Of a stretch of 64,000 nucleotides of DNA, positions 1-15,385 are shown piece by piece. The first letter of the stretch is position 1, and the number at the start of each line of letters is the position of its first letter. Under the pieces are notes generated by a model. That model was not told where the DNA came from and made no database searches. It was given only the letters and a program-made list of their open reading frames with translations. Both the position numbers and the translations under genes were made by a program. The stretch covers positions 1 to 64,000 of the forward strand of contig RCAB01000283.1 in assembly GCA_003640385.1 (NCBI GenBank), in the 5' to 3' direction. Origin of the DNA: Setaria digitata. Its lineage: Eukaryota; Nematoda; Chromadorea; Rhabditida; Setariidae.

Positions 1-3000
1 TTGAAGAACAAGGATGGGAAAACTTCGATTAAATAAATGACATCGAAGCTAAGGACGAAAGTTCGGGGAAGAATATAAATGGTTGCGCGGGACTTAATGA
101 GGCAAATAACGTCCAGGCAATTTGCCAAGCCTTTATGAAATTGCTAATTAAAATGCCTATAAATGTTCTATAAAAATTAGTGAAATAAAATTCTAAAAGT
201 TGAATATAAAAAGTGTGTCAGAAAAAAAAAACTTTATCCCACTTAAAAATATTATTTGAAAATTGTTAAAAATTTAAGGAGGTGAAAAAGAAGGGAAAAA
301 AGTGAAATGAAATTGATATTTTCGAAAAATAGAAATATTTGCATAAGCATCTGATTAGAAATGAATCATCATTTTATAGCAATTCTTAAAATGATTCAAC
401 AGTAATGGATCAAAATTGTAATATGAATGATCATTTAGGAGAATTCTTTGCATCCTCCACTTCTTACTGTATTTTCTAATGAGCGTAATTGTAATTAATT
501 ATCCGTCAATAAGTATTTTTACTATTACTCCTATTACTACTAATTATAATAATTATGAAAATGATATTATTGTTATCACTGGTCATTTACCGCATATTCC
601 ATTTATTTTGCTATTAGAACCTCGTGGCATATCAAAATTTCCTACTTTGGTGCAAAGACAAATTTTTGTGTTTTGTTTGCTGATTAAAATGGATTACATT
701 TCTTGCTAATTTAAAAGGTTGCGCTTAAATATTTATACAGTGAAATTTAATTAATCAAATAGATCACATAACAAAATTTTACAACAGGATTCAACTAACC
801 AAATAACGAAAAAAGAATCGTTTTTTTTTTTAAATTTTAACTTTAGCTGCAAAAATGGGAGCTGTGAAGAAAATTAAATTTTTGAAACATATGAATTGCG
901 GCATTTCAATAATAACAATCAATTAATAGCGACAAAGAAAAAAAGGTAGTAATAATAATAATAGAGTGAATTTTTTTTAAATATAAAGTTTTTTCATATT
1001 TTTCATAATCAGTAGTGGAATAAATAAAACTTTATATTTAAAGAAAAGGCAGGCAAAAATGTGAAATTAAATTTGAAAACGAAATTAACTGCCGAAAGTA
1101 TTGAGAATAAGTGTTGGAGGGATTAAAATGAATAAAAGCATAGAAATTTTAGTCGAGAATCAGATGAATTGAGATATGATATGCGTTTGAATTACTTTCG
1201 AGATATTGATTTAAAAGAAAAAAAAAAAAAAAAAATTTTGTAAAATTTGGTGGATTTATTAATTCCATTACTTAATTATATTAAAGGAGATGATGAAGAT
1301 GATAAAACAAGAATGTGATGAGTTAAATAATTGATTTGATAATTTCATGGAAAAGAGGCTAAAGAATACATAAAAATTAATTAATGGTGTTGATTAATTT
1401 AATAAAACATAATAAATAAGAAATTGTTTGCCGCGAAATGGATATATGAAATGTTGAATTTGTAAATGGGCATTTCTAAATTGAAATTAATAATTGGTAG
1501 GTGAATGATAATATCAAATTACAAGTGACAGCTGCAAATGAGTGATTAATATGTATAATGAATATATATTAGTTCAGTGTACGGAAGCGATAAATTAGTT
1601 AATAAAGCAAAAAATGAAGATATGAATTAGAACGTAAATCATGAAAATTGAAAAATACTTTTGCTTGTGAATATACGCGTCACTATATATAGTCGTTACT
1701 CGTTGGCGTTTTACGCTTATTTATACGTACGAATTATGTGCTCAATTTTCCATCCACTTCGTATTCCTCTTTTTATTCAGTTGATCGATTCTATTAGTGA
1801 TAATTTTAAAAAATAAATTAAAAAATTAGATATTTTAGTTAGAGGATTTTTTATCTAAATCCTTATCATTAACCATTTTATTTCATTTTCTATTGATTTT
1901 TGTTTTTAATGATTTTAAACATTTTGGGTAATAATCAAATTTTAATAGTCTAAGTGGGAAAAAAATTGACATAAAATATCAAAACATTTTCTTAGGCACA
2001 GTATCATCATCACACTTTTGGTGCGGCAATATATGTTAACACTCGTTAAGTATATGTTTCATATGTGCCAATTTTCGAACAAATTAAAAATGCATCATTT
2101 ATTAAAACAAATAAATTTAGACTGGAAATATGAGGAAATGAAGTAGCTAAAAGGGCAGCCAAAATAAATATCCTAAAACTTTAATTCGTATTTTTTTCCT
2201 TAAAAAAGTTCAATTAATCAATTTTTTCAAATTTTTGTCAATAACAAATATGCAAATTTATTAATTTTAATACGAAATGTTTGCTAGTAACATTCAAATA
2301 ATGGAGAAAGACATATTATTAAGTACATGATTAATTAGCTATTTTCACCTTATCATTTTTTTTTTTTATACGTTATCGATTGTGCAATCAGGCTACCTTT
2401 TTTTTTTCTCAATTATGACAAAGTAATTAACTTTTCGTTATCGCAATTCAGTCTAATAAAATTTTAAATGGATTCGCATTGATAAGTCTCGCATGCAAAT
2501 TATTTTCCCATAAAGAATGCTTAATTTGAACGTGAAAACGTGGATTTTTTTTTTGGACAACGTAATCTAACGGAGCAGTCATTGTTGCAGAAGTGTTATG
2601 AAAGAAAAGAGAACGTAAAATTGTTCGTTAAAGCTTTACGTAGTATATCAGTTCATTATTTAAAAATGAATTATCCGTCTCTGTTTAGTTCGTCAGTTCT
2701 TTCTCCCACTGGTTATAAAAAATAAGTTAAAAAAGCTCTGTAAATGTAATTACAGTTTGAAGTTGAAAGTAATTATATTTTCAAAGCATTTATTCTTCAG
2801 AAGGTAAAGACATAAAATATATGAAAAGATTCCTTTAAAAGTGATTGTAACTATTTCACCTCATCACGAGTTGTTAATTGAATCGTTTATAACAAAATCA
2901 TTTAAATGTCGTCTTATAAGTAACATGGTTTAAGTTTTCGTCAATTAATTTTTTTATTGCAAAACGCAAAATAGATCTTTCCTTTACGTCAAAAACGTGA

Positions 3001-4048
3001 ATAGTAAATTTACTTCACGTCAACATGTAATAAGGATTTTTATCACTTTGTCAATTTAAGCATTTTCATGAGATGTATTATAGTCTTTTATTTACTACTT
3101 AAGCATAATCATATGAAAATTTTCTATGCGACAAAGATGCAAACTTTGTAATTATTAAAACCAAAAAAAAATTAAGTAAAAAACTCACTATACTTAAATC
3201 TAAAAAAATCAGCAAAAGTTATTGGAATTAGAAAAAAAAAAAGAAAAGTAGCAAATGCATTCATTACAATTCAGTAAAATTAAATAAAAAAAAATTATGT
3301 AAGGAAGAAGTGAAAGGAAATTTAGTGTAATTAAATTAAAAACTACACCAAATTTCTGGCAGGATGAAAGGAAGAGAGAACCCTTTAAATGCATGGTATT
3401 GGGAATTTATTCCACTGCACCGAAATGGAATTAATTTTTGATTTCCATACAAGGAAATGATATGCAAAGCTAAAGCTGCAATCGGTGAGTGGAATGTTAC
3501 TTGCATTGGAACAAATAACAGTGAAATCAAACGAATTAGAAATGATACCGTATGAAATACAAACAAAACTTTAAAAAAAAATATGGATAATTTAATGAAA
3601 TTGTTTATTTCATTTACAACCATCAAATGACTGATCATCCTCTGGGTATACGCAGTTTTCCAATTCAACATATTTAGTAAATTCTCAACGAATGATATTT
3701 TCGAATATTTTTTTCAGCTTATTTCATCCAACTATTCATCATCTTTTTGTGCGCAAAAATTTGATGCTTCCATTACTACTTTTACTTCATTTAACACACT
3801 TCTTTTATTTTGATATTAGTTACATAATTTCTCATTTTTACCAATTAATATTATACTAGAACTTTCGATTTTTTTTCATGTTAACATGTTTTTATTGATT
3901 TTAAATTGGCAGTTTTTAAAATTTCAAATGCAAATTTTGATAAGAAAGACAAATTTATTAAAAGACAACGAATGATACTGTCTATTGTGAATGTCTTAGG
4001 CATTTTTTTTTTGTCATTCATCTAATTTTTTCCACTACTTGTTTTATT

Positions 4049-4085
<37 letters not shown>

Positions 4086-7000
4086 TACTATTATTATCAT
4101 TATTATCTATCAGGTACTTTATGTTGCTTTTTTTTTCACGTTGAATTTGCGCCCAATTTCCCAGATATTATTATCACACAACTAATTAAACTTTAATCAT
4201 TTTGGCATTAATTTGTATTATCTTTGATCATTTAATCAAAAAAAAAAGTATTCAATCTTCCGTTATTTCATCACTTTAAAAATTGACGATCCATCTGATC
4301 TTACGAGGAAGATATTGCTGTTGTCATAGCTACTAATTTTTAAGTCAGTTGTTGTCAGTTGTTGGTTGATTTCATCTAGGCCAAAATTATCACTGGCACC
4401 ACATTCCATCTTTTTTCATTAACAGTTTAGCATTTTTCAAGCAGGAAAAAGAAAATTCTGCAAACTTTTGTTTTGATTAAAAACACTGTGAGTGGAAAAT
4501 TACAAAATTTTAGACTTCCATGGCGTAACTTCGATTTAAAAGGTCCCTACCCAATATCTTTTAATAATTATTATCGTTATTCTTTCATTAACCAAACACA
4601 CTGAATTCATTTCAAAACTCCAAGCAACCTAAAAAAGTCTTGGAAAAAGGAAAAAATTTTAATTCGCTTTGAATTATGATTACAGTCCAATATTTTAATC
4701 ATTTGTGTTTTTTCTCTGTATAAAACAACAATGAATAGTTTTTTTTCCTTTTTTTTATTTCAAAAATTAGAAGACAACTTAAAACAAATAAAAAATATTG
4801 TAAAAATGAATAGCAAATTGTAAAAATCATCACACATAATAATTTATTATTCCTATTAATTATAGCTATACCACTATCAAAAATTAGAAATGAGTAAACC
4901 AGTGATAAAAACTCTTCCTTTTTTCATTTCTATATAAAATTTAAAGCAAGATTATTTCTTGCTAAATTATTATAGGTTAATTTAGTCATGAGTCATTCAT
5001 TCACAATATTTATCGGTTAAACGATTACAAAGAATGTTAAAATAAAATTTTGCTGTCATTTTCGGTTAGTCTGTTTACATCCTCCGTGCACATTCATGTA
5101 TATAAATAGTGATAACTTTTGAATTTCATTTCAAAAATTTCTTCCTTTTTTCCAAATTCTTCATTTGTTTGGAAATTTCAATCATTCATAAATACTTTAG
5201 AACTGATTAATACATTTCATGCAGCCGTGCAACAAACCATATTTGTCGGAAGTTCTCACATTTACTCGAATTTTTTTTTTCTTTATCTATCGAAGCTTTT
5301 TTACATTTAGTTAAGCTTTTCATATCTAGCCAGGTTTATCACATGTAACACTGTTTTTCATATTTAACAGAATAATTTTCCACATCTAGTTAACCATTTC
5401 ATGTTTAATAGTACTTATTAAATCTTAACTGCAGTTCCACGATTTTATGAGACAGAATTACGAAAAAAAAAAAAAAAATTGGAGTACAAATATGATAGTG
5501 CATTAATAACTGATATCTTTAAAAATGATTGATAAGTTTCATATATACAAGTTTGTCAGACAAAATTACAATTTCAGTCTAAAAAATTTTTTAGCAGTTA
5601 AAATTACTAGTGATTTACCAATAATTTATGTTCAAATAATTTTTTTAAACATTAAACTGGGGAAAACTTTTAACTAATTACTATGAGGAAAAATTTTATT
5701 GCTAATTAAATTTGCAATTTCAATTTTTGTCTCCATCTGCATAAATCACATTATCTTTTTTGGCATTTTTAAAGACTTCAACAATTTTTTTCCTATTTCA
5801 TATCTTTTTATTTCACGTATTATAAATACTCTTCAAATTCGGCTAATAATATTACAACTTTTTTCTTGATTTTTGTAGATTTTTTGAAAAAAAATAAATA
5901 AATTAAATTGACGAAATTTTGCACACACAGATAGATCTTGTCGGAAGTTTAATAGTTCTTTAATTTTACATTTTTTTTTTGAAATATTCATTCTAGAATA
6001 TATTAAAATTTACAAAAGCAATCGAGTGAAGTAACCTTATTTTACTTACACTTTACTATTGCATTCACTTGTTTATTTTACTTCTTTTTTTTTATGCTAA
6101 CTTTTCTGCTTATTTGCTTGTTACTTGCTTTTATTGCTTTTCGAATTCCTGGCCCTTTTCTTAGAAGAGAAAAAAAGAGGGAGGTAATGGGAGACAAGGA
6201 AATATTATTCGAGAATTCTAAAACTTTTTATTTTAGTGAATAGACTTGTAATGAATGATTTAATATTTAAAATTTTATCATTTTTTTTTTTTTCAGTCTT
6301 TTCCTTCTCTCTCTCTCTCTCTTCCATTAATGAAAAAGAAAAGTATTTTTTGCACCATTATTTGATGTTTGTGATTGAAAAAAAAGAAATAAATGATTAA
6401 GGAATGGCATGATCAGAATGCTAGTTGATATCATTTAAGAAAATATCATTAAAAAACCAAAAATAAAATTTCATTTCTTTTTTTTTTACTACCAAATTAT
6501 TTAGATTGTTTTTGAAAAAAAGTGAAATAAAAAAACTTTCGGAATTTTTCTCTTTTCTGTCTTTTATTTTGTATAGCCATTTTTGTAATGTATTTTAATT
6601 ATGTACCGAATTTCTTATTATCAGGAAAAATGCTTTCCTCCTTCCTCTTCTTCATAATTCAAAACTGTTATTTTGGCATTAATTATCACCTTACTACTGT
6701 TATCTTTAAATTATTATTTTTAATTGTCTTCAATCTATTTGTTTGCTTACCAGACAAAGTAAATTTTTAAAAAACGGAATTATCACTTCATTATTCCTTG
6801 CTTAAAAAAAGAAAAATTAAGGAATTTCATGATTTGTTCATGAAGTTTATTTCCCATTTCTAATTTTACTTCTTGAATTTTTTTGAAGATAAATCTGATT
6901 TGATACAAATTTCATTATACTTAACCGCATGCTTTTTGCGCACAAAAGTTTTTTTAGTTTACAGATGGTCGCAGTTTTTGCAACAACTACAAATTATGAG

Positions 7001-7403
7001 CAATTAAGATCAATTTAATTACCTTAAGTAACATTTTTATCAATCTATTTTCTTATTCGGTTTCAAATTCCAGACTTTTTGTGATTCTTTTTAAAATATT
7101 TTCTGTAATCATATTACATTTTGCATTTGTAATTTATTATCCCTGCAATTACAATTTGAATCATAGCATATGTGAATGAATGATTTGTAACGAATTTTCA
7201 AAAATAATTTTAAAAAATCAATATTGCTATTCCTTAGTATTGTGTTCCTACTTTTTCTTTATTGTAAAATTGTTCCATAATAAATTGTGTAGTTACAATG
7301 TCAAATGTACGGTGTTTCTTTCTGTTTCTGTGTTATATAAAATGCGCATGCTTAATTACAAAAATTCATTTTACAATATATTTAAATTTTCCTTCAATTT
7401 TAG
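1..7403. other. AT-rich gene-free stretch
   Basis: I see no supported gene here on either strand. Open frames are all short, low in complexity and lack splice-phase partners. The stretch holds many A and T homopolymers, an ATT microsatellite (4051-4107) and a short CT run near 6306-6322. It may contain upstream regulatory sequence of the gene starting at 7414, or an intron of a gene lying outside the window. Confidence 0.6.
4051..4107. repeat. (ATT)n microsatellite
   Basis: Near-perfect ATT trinucleotide array, with a few ACT and ATC interruptions at its right end. Likely length-polymorphic. Confidence 0.9.
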
Positions 7404-7413
7404 ATCCTAAACG
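7403..7413 (+). other. probable trans-splice acceptor and short 5' UTR
   Basis: A T-rich tract ending in TTTTAG lies about 10 bases before the ATG at 7414. A strong acceptor with no upstream exon, directly before a start codon, is typical of nematode spliced-leader addition. The spliced leader itself is encoded elsewhere, so this is an inference from position. Confidence 0.45.
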
Positions 7414-10400
7414 ATGATTTCAATTATAAATTTACCAGCTGAAACACCATCCGAATATTTTGCAACAGCGCCAAAAAATCGCAGCATATATAATAGACTT
7501 TTTTCGGCGCACAAAGAACCAACCATTTGTTCAACATTTGTTGAAGATGATAAACAAATAAGATTTCCCAATATACTGGTAAAAATTTTTAAATTTCACT
7601 TTTATTCTTCAACAAATTGAATTCGCTCGGAGAAAAATCATCTATAAATTGAAAATGTGGATTATGATAATTTTTTTTTCTCTCTCAGATCTTTTGATAT
7701 TTATAACCGTCATAATGCATAAACGAATGGATTATATTTGCTAATAGTAATTAATTGAAAATCTAAAGGAAGACAATAAATTTAACAACTTATTAAATAT
7801 TTCATTTGCAAAACGTTCTTAATGAACTAATTTCATGTTTCGAATACTGAAACTAAATTTGTCTATCAATTTTTGACAATTACAATGCAACACCTTTAGA
7901 GGCTAACCACTCTTTGGAAAAATATGCTACAACGAGCAGTGCTATGTAAATTGGGCGATAACTGCATACAATAACGATTCAAATTATGCAGTCATATATT
8001 GTGAAGTTTGCAATTAACAAATATCTAGCCACTGATTTTGACCTTTATTGCGGTGTTTACGTAGGCTTAGAAGATTTTACAAAAGTTAATAATGTTAGGT
8101 AGCAGTTATCGATTGATTGCAAAATTTAAGTCCAATTTCTTGTTCAATAAAGGAAAAAACAAACTTAGTGTGAAATTGATTAGTCTGTTCCACATTGTAC
8201 TTGTTATTCACTTAAATGAATTGTACCTGAGATTTCCCAGAAGCAACCATCGGGAAATTGCACCTTTCCTTTTTCCCATCATGAAGTTGTTATTGTTAGC
8301 AAAAATTTTCCTTCCTTTTTTTTTTGTTTTGTTGTAAAAAAAAAATGTGCGATTTGGAGCACACAGTAATAAAAATAAAATATTTAATTTCCTATTACTG
8401 GCGAGTGGAATGAGAGCGAGATGTTTAAGAGCGAGGCGGATGAGAGTGGGATATGTAAAAGCGAGATATATCAGAGCGACAACTACGAATATGCATTAAT
8501 TGGAAGGCTAACAATTAAGTTGTCGAATTATAATGAAGATACGGCATTAATTAAAAAGACACTTAGAGATGGCATTAATGAGGAAGACAGATTAAGTGTA
8601 TGGTATTGAAGAACATAATACGATATAGACATGCTGATATTTATAATTTAGTGTGAATTCATGCAAATTGCAATTACTCTGAAGAGGTAATTTAAATTTT
8701 TCATTGCAAATAAAAAATTTGCAAATCTAAAATAAGAAAAGCAAAAGAGAAGAGAATATAAAATGAGATTTCGGAAAAGAAAAGTTCATTTCTAATTGAA
8801 CATTTTCTACCTTAATTCATGTACTGATTTGATATTCACTGTCATATTCGACTTGTGCAATAATTGTACAATTTATAACTGACAATGTTATCATGTTGGC
8901 CATCGGCAGAGGAAACAGTGCCAAAACGTTATGTTCAGGTTCAAATATCTCTAATTTAATTTTGTCAAACAAATAAAAGTTATTAATTAATTAAATAATC
9001 ATGCAAAATGTTCTATGCCTTTTCCGAAAAATAACACTGAATTAAAATTATAATATTATTATAATATATTTTAAAGGTTTTTAAAGAGCGTTCAACACGT
9101 GATGCCTTTGTACTTGATCCTGTTAAGATGGCCGTATCACCGGATGGAAAATATGCTTTTATAATTGGTAGTCGAAAAGTTAGTTAATGCAAAGAAAAGG
9201 AAAAGGAAAAACATTTCAATAGTGCTTGTTTAAATCTTAAAAAAGCCATTTAAAAATTATTAAACATTAAAAATGAAAGATATTTTTTTATTTTGTAATC
9301 GTAAATTGTTCAAAATTAGATTTACAAGATTTCGGGGAGAAAAAAAAAATTTGATTTTGCTCATTATTAGTAACCATTAACATTTTTTATATTGTTCAGT
9401 TTGTTTTCCTATTTTTTTTTTTCAATAATATTTTTCAACCATTTATTTGCGCTATTTTGAAATTTACATTTTTTTAGAAATTCAATTTCAATTATTAGTG
9501 TAAATTGTTGAATGGATTTCAACGAATCACTAAAAATTTATTCCAATAATTATTGTAATTATATTAAACAAAACTAGATAGTGATAACATCGGAAAGTAA
9601 TCCAACGGAATGGACAACATCATTCAAGTTGGATGTATTTGATTTAAGTATGGAAGGACGTCGAACCATACTTCTTAATGACTTATTTGATTTTGGCGAT
9701 TATCTCGTACATATCTATGCACTCGATAGTAGCACGCTTATTGTATTGGATTATAATCATCGGCAGACGACACTGCGACAACGAATTATCAAAGTACTGC
9801 AAAAAAGAAAATATTTGCATTTTATTTACTCAGTCAAGCTATACTTGCTATTTTTAAATGTGAAGCATTTCTTCACGTCAAACTAATCAATATTGCTATC
9901 GTTTAACATTAGCTTATCTGTGGAAGCAAATGAGTAAATTAATTAAATGTTAGATAGCACAAAATGTGGCAATTTCACCATTTCATCGATGTTATCATTA
10001 TGGTACTTCTCAAACATCATTCATTAAAGCAGCTATTGGTGATCGATTATGTGCTATTGTTAGTAGACAGCGATTTGGTATAAAATTTATTTTTGTTCCA
10101 ACAGAATAGTTAAACACGGGAGATAAATAAAATTTGATGAAATTGCCAAATAAATGAATGATTAAATCAAGAAGACATGCAGAAATTAGTTAATTATTGT
10201 TAAAATATATTAGATATTATGATGAAATTTACAATTTCTATTATGAATCAAGTAATTAATTATTGGTTTATATCTTCAATTTATGATTTAAAAAAAGAAA
10301 AAAACTTGTCCGGATTGATTAGATTTTTTTTTTTTTTCATGAAATATTCTTTCGAACATTACTTGATGCGGAAAAAAATGAAGCAAATGAAAAAGATATT

Positions 10401-11533
10401 CAGTGTGAAAATTTAATAAATTTTAGAAATTTTGTAAATTTCTATATTAAAATTTTTAAAAATTAAATTATTCTGTGCAGTTACCATCAAAAATATTATA
10501 TCATTTCATAGAAGGACAATTTGTTGCATTAATTATTCCAAAGGACCCAATTGAATCAATTATTAATATACCAAATAATATTTCCGCGCATGTGAATAAT
10601 GTGAGTGAGCATTTATTTATAATATTTCTTACGCCTAAATAGTATAGGATGAACTAGTTAAATATATTATTGGCCGTCAATCATCAATTTTTGTCAGTGG
10701 ATTGTGTTGTCTTTTCTGAATATTTATTTATTTATCCACAAATTATTTTTTTAATCATTAAATTAATTCACTGATTTCGTTGATGATATCGGATTTTTTC
10801 GCGATAAATGACCGGAGAAATTTGCACTATTCATATTCATTTCAAACCCACTGTAAAATTTTTCGTTGCTCTTCAATAATTAATTTAATAATTAATCATT
10901 TCGATACTAAAAAAAAAGTGAAAAGGAATTTAAACATTTAACGAAAACCAAAGAAGACGAGGAAATCGACTTTTATCAAATTTCTATTGCAATAGGAAAT
11001 TTTTTGCTTAATTAAGCAATAAATAATTAATCACTTTTTAGCAAATCTTCACTAAAGATAAAAAGTGCAAGGAAGAAGCCTTGGGGAAGTTTTTCCTTTC
11101 ATTCTATCTTTCCCAAAAAAAAATTTTCAAATTGCAAATAAATGATCGGAATTAATTTCTCTTAATTTTTAGATGAATAGCGAACTTCATGCAGCATTAT
11201 CATTAAATATCTGCCATTATATAGCTCCATTCTTTTCACATAATGATCGAGATTTGTGTTTCTTAACCACTAATAGTTTGACATTAAATATTGAACCGAC
11301 AAATGTTAGCTGTTTAAATTTATGGTATATACATTAAAAAATTTTTTTAAACTTTGTTGCAAAGATTTTATTTATTCTCTAAAATCAATGTTTGAAAGCA
11401 ATGTTGGTTGTGCATTATTAAAATGATTTAAAGGACAAAAAACGGAAAATTTGCGGTTTAGTTTGCAAAAGTTTTTTAAAGAATATTATTCATAAATTGC
11501 AATCATTTTGCACTCCAATTTTGTCATTTCTTT

Positions 11534-11567
<34 letters not shown>

Positions 11568-12685
11568 GAGATTCATTTGCAAAAAAAAAAAATCAAAAAT
11601 TGATTTGAAATTTATCGGAAAACTTTATTCAAAAATATAAAAGTCTATTTTCTGTACAAAATAACTCGCAGCAGTTATAAATGGTATTCGCGCGATGCAA
11701 TACCCGATGAAGTTAGTGGTTTTCCGCGGGATGAATATCAACAAACACCAATTCTTGTCGACTGTTTTATTTGTCAAAATGGCAATCAACAGGTAACCAG
11801 TGAATAAATGAAATATTGGAGAAGAGAAAAAATTTATAATTATTTTTATTGTGACAAGAATAATTTGACCGGTCTAATATCACGATATCGAAAATATTGT
11901 ATTTTGATAGTTATTTAGATTGGTCTAGTTGCACGTTTTCGTACACCGCCAAGCCACTGGCGTTGGCAAATTTGCTCACTTCTACAATGGATCCAAATGC
12001 GCTTAGTACGACTGTTTTTCCTAAGCATGGATGTGCAAGCGGACACTTTTGGAAAGATCATTCTTTATTTTACAACATTTCTTAGTTATCTTAGAGATCG
12101 TTTAGTATTACGACCGTATGCCAGGTAAGCTAATTTTAATTGCCTCCTTATTATCAATTCAATTTTGTTTTGCCATGAAATCTTGGAAAATAGCAATGGA
12201 AATCCCCGAAAATTTCGAAAGAACTCTTTCAGGTTAGGTATTCTAAATTTACGGTCTTGGAAATGGATTGATTATACCTATATGTTGAAAGATATTCACT
12301 ATGTTGATCAGTTAACAGATTTAGCAAATGAAAGTGGCCAAATTGTTTCATTCATTTCGCAGGTGAATGAATTGTTATTTACTACAATTTTTTGACTGCG
12401 GAGCATAAATATTGCTACGCTTCATAGCTGCTGGCAATTTACAAAGAAAACAACGCTAAACTCGCGGATCTTTTTGAAATTATTCAAGTGTATTAATCTG
12501 AAATATATAAACTGTACTTTCTGTAGACATGGGCTGAAAACGAGTGCGAACAAAGTATACGCCTAGGGAAATCTCCCGTATCTATGATGTCACTCTTTAC
12601 AATCGCTGACTTCGAACTTCGGCGTCGAGGAAACCCAAAGTTACGCAGTTTCCGACGCCAATTCTTGGAACACACGAAGATTTAA
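7414..12685 (+). CDS. uncharacterised beta-propeller-like protein, 10 exons, about 490 aa
   Basis: I do not recognise the family. Phase-consistent exons: 7414-7578, 9077-9178, 9578-9793, 9954-10058, 10481-10600, 11173-11324, 11675-11792, 11919-12124, 12233-12362, 12527-12685 (TAA). They sum to 491 codons. Residues 76-81 read SPDGKY, the usual inner strand of a WD40-type blade, and a similar NVAISPF follows at about 165, so the N-terminal half is probably a beta-propeller. The C-terminal half (about 285 onward) is rich in Trp, Arg and Leu, looks helical, and ends in a basic tail. There is no signal peptide or obvious membrane span. The start is supported by the acceptor just upstream. The fourth-exon donor is the least certain border: GTTAGT at 10059 was chosen because it keeps phase and resembles the consensus. 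The gene converges on rps-9, with about 380 bp between stop codons. The gene is likely real; its function is unknown. Confidence 0.7.
8885..8938 (+). CDS. alternative first exon of the propeller-like gene
   Basis: An ATG followed by 18 open codons (MLSCWPSAEETVPKRYVQ) ends at a GT donor in phase 0. It therefore splices in frame to the exon at 9077, as does the first exon at 7414. It cannot lie between those two: an in-frame TAA precedes the ATG and no AG acceptor is available. It is best read as an alternative start, perhaps from a second promoter. No acceptor precedes this ATG, so it would need its own transcription start. Confidence 0.4.
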
Positions 12686-13065
12686 CTCTCTAGTCAGTTT
12701 CTGAGCGATGATAGTATAGCTTATCTGTCCAAGTGATGAATGAGAAATATGAGATTTTCGATGCGACAAAAACAAACCGTACTATCGTCGTCTATCAAGC
12801 TATTACACCATTGAAACTTGATATTTACAACAATTCGGATTCTGAGACATTGAAGGCATGAACAAACCTGTAGGCTCCTCACACCTCATACATTTTATCC
12901 CACTCATCATTCCCCACTGAAAAACGCTTATAATATTACAACATAATCCATCCAACTTTCAACAAGGTTTGTCAACCAGTAACCAGCAAACTCTTTACTT
13001 AAAGACCTCGGAAAATAATAACGGCAAACCATAACAAACAAAAGTAATTCTCACGAAACTATCAT
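12686..13065. other. convergent intergenic spacer
   Basis: About 380 bp between the stop codon of the propeller-like gene (+) and that of rps-9 (-). It must hold both 3' ends. I saw no further gene. Confidence 0.7.
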
Positions 13066-14449
<1,384 letters not shown>

Positions 14450-15385
14450 CCTGCTTTACCTCCTTCACGCCGCTTTAGCAAAATTACAGTTACACCTAGG
14501 CAATCTACAAGAATAAACGTAAATTAATGGGATCTTTGCAATCGATGAACAATAACGAAGTGAAAGGAAATGTTTAAACTGGATGTCATAGAAGGAAAAC
14601 ACGATCCATTGAAATTCTTCGAACAATCTATCTTCCAAGCATTTTAAAAAGACATATTCGAATGCAAGTTGCACAGTATAGAGATTTTAGTAAACTTAAA
14701 GTCATGCAGCTGTGAAATGCAACCAACGAAATAAGTAGAAAGTTAACTGTTGAAAGATTTCTACTTGAAGTCTCCTATACCTCCTACATGAGCAACAAAA
14801 AGAACTTTGTACTTCCTGCAAATAAACAACCCAACCACGCAACACACGTGAAACACACGCAAAGGACCTCATCGATGCAGCCGAACATCGTCACTTCAAC
14901 TTTCAGCCTACACATGCTTCCACGAAAGTCTGAAAACTTTTAGCTGCAATAGGAAACTGAGCAAGGAACCGTTCCAAAACTCTAAGTACAAATTGCAGCC
15001 AAGAAATACTGTGGTAATTATACGGAACGGAGTGGTGCATTTGGTAGGAACTCTGTTTTGTTGCGTTGGGTTTATGTAACTAAAGTTCGTTCCCGCAGTG
15101 TTCCAAGGAAAACTTTGTTTAACTATAAATGACAACGATTGCATATAGTTTTTAACAGCGGCGCGAAAAGATTCGGAAGTTATGGATTTAAACACAGTTC
15201 AAAATATGATAATATTTAGCAAATTGATATTACTGTGATCAATCAACAGTTTAGTTTAATTCGAATTTTCTTTGTGCACATATATTTTTATACTATGATG
15301 TTTGTTTAAAATAATTAGATGGGCATATATAAATGAAATGAAAGGTTTCAAATTTTGTCATTTTTCACAAAACTAAAGACGAACG
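14450..15385. other. divergent intergenic region
   Basis: About 935 bp between the rps-9 start (-) and the orphan membrane gene (+), presumably carrying both promoters. It is less AT-rich than most spacers here. Open frames on both strands lack acceptor/donor support, and I see no gene in it. Confidence 0.6.

Noticed and set aside
14908..15195. 95-codon minus-strand frame upstream of rps-9
   Set aside because: No start context, no splice signals and no resemblance to a family; lies in the divergent promoter region.
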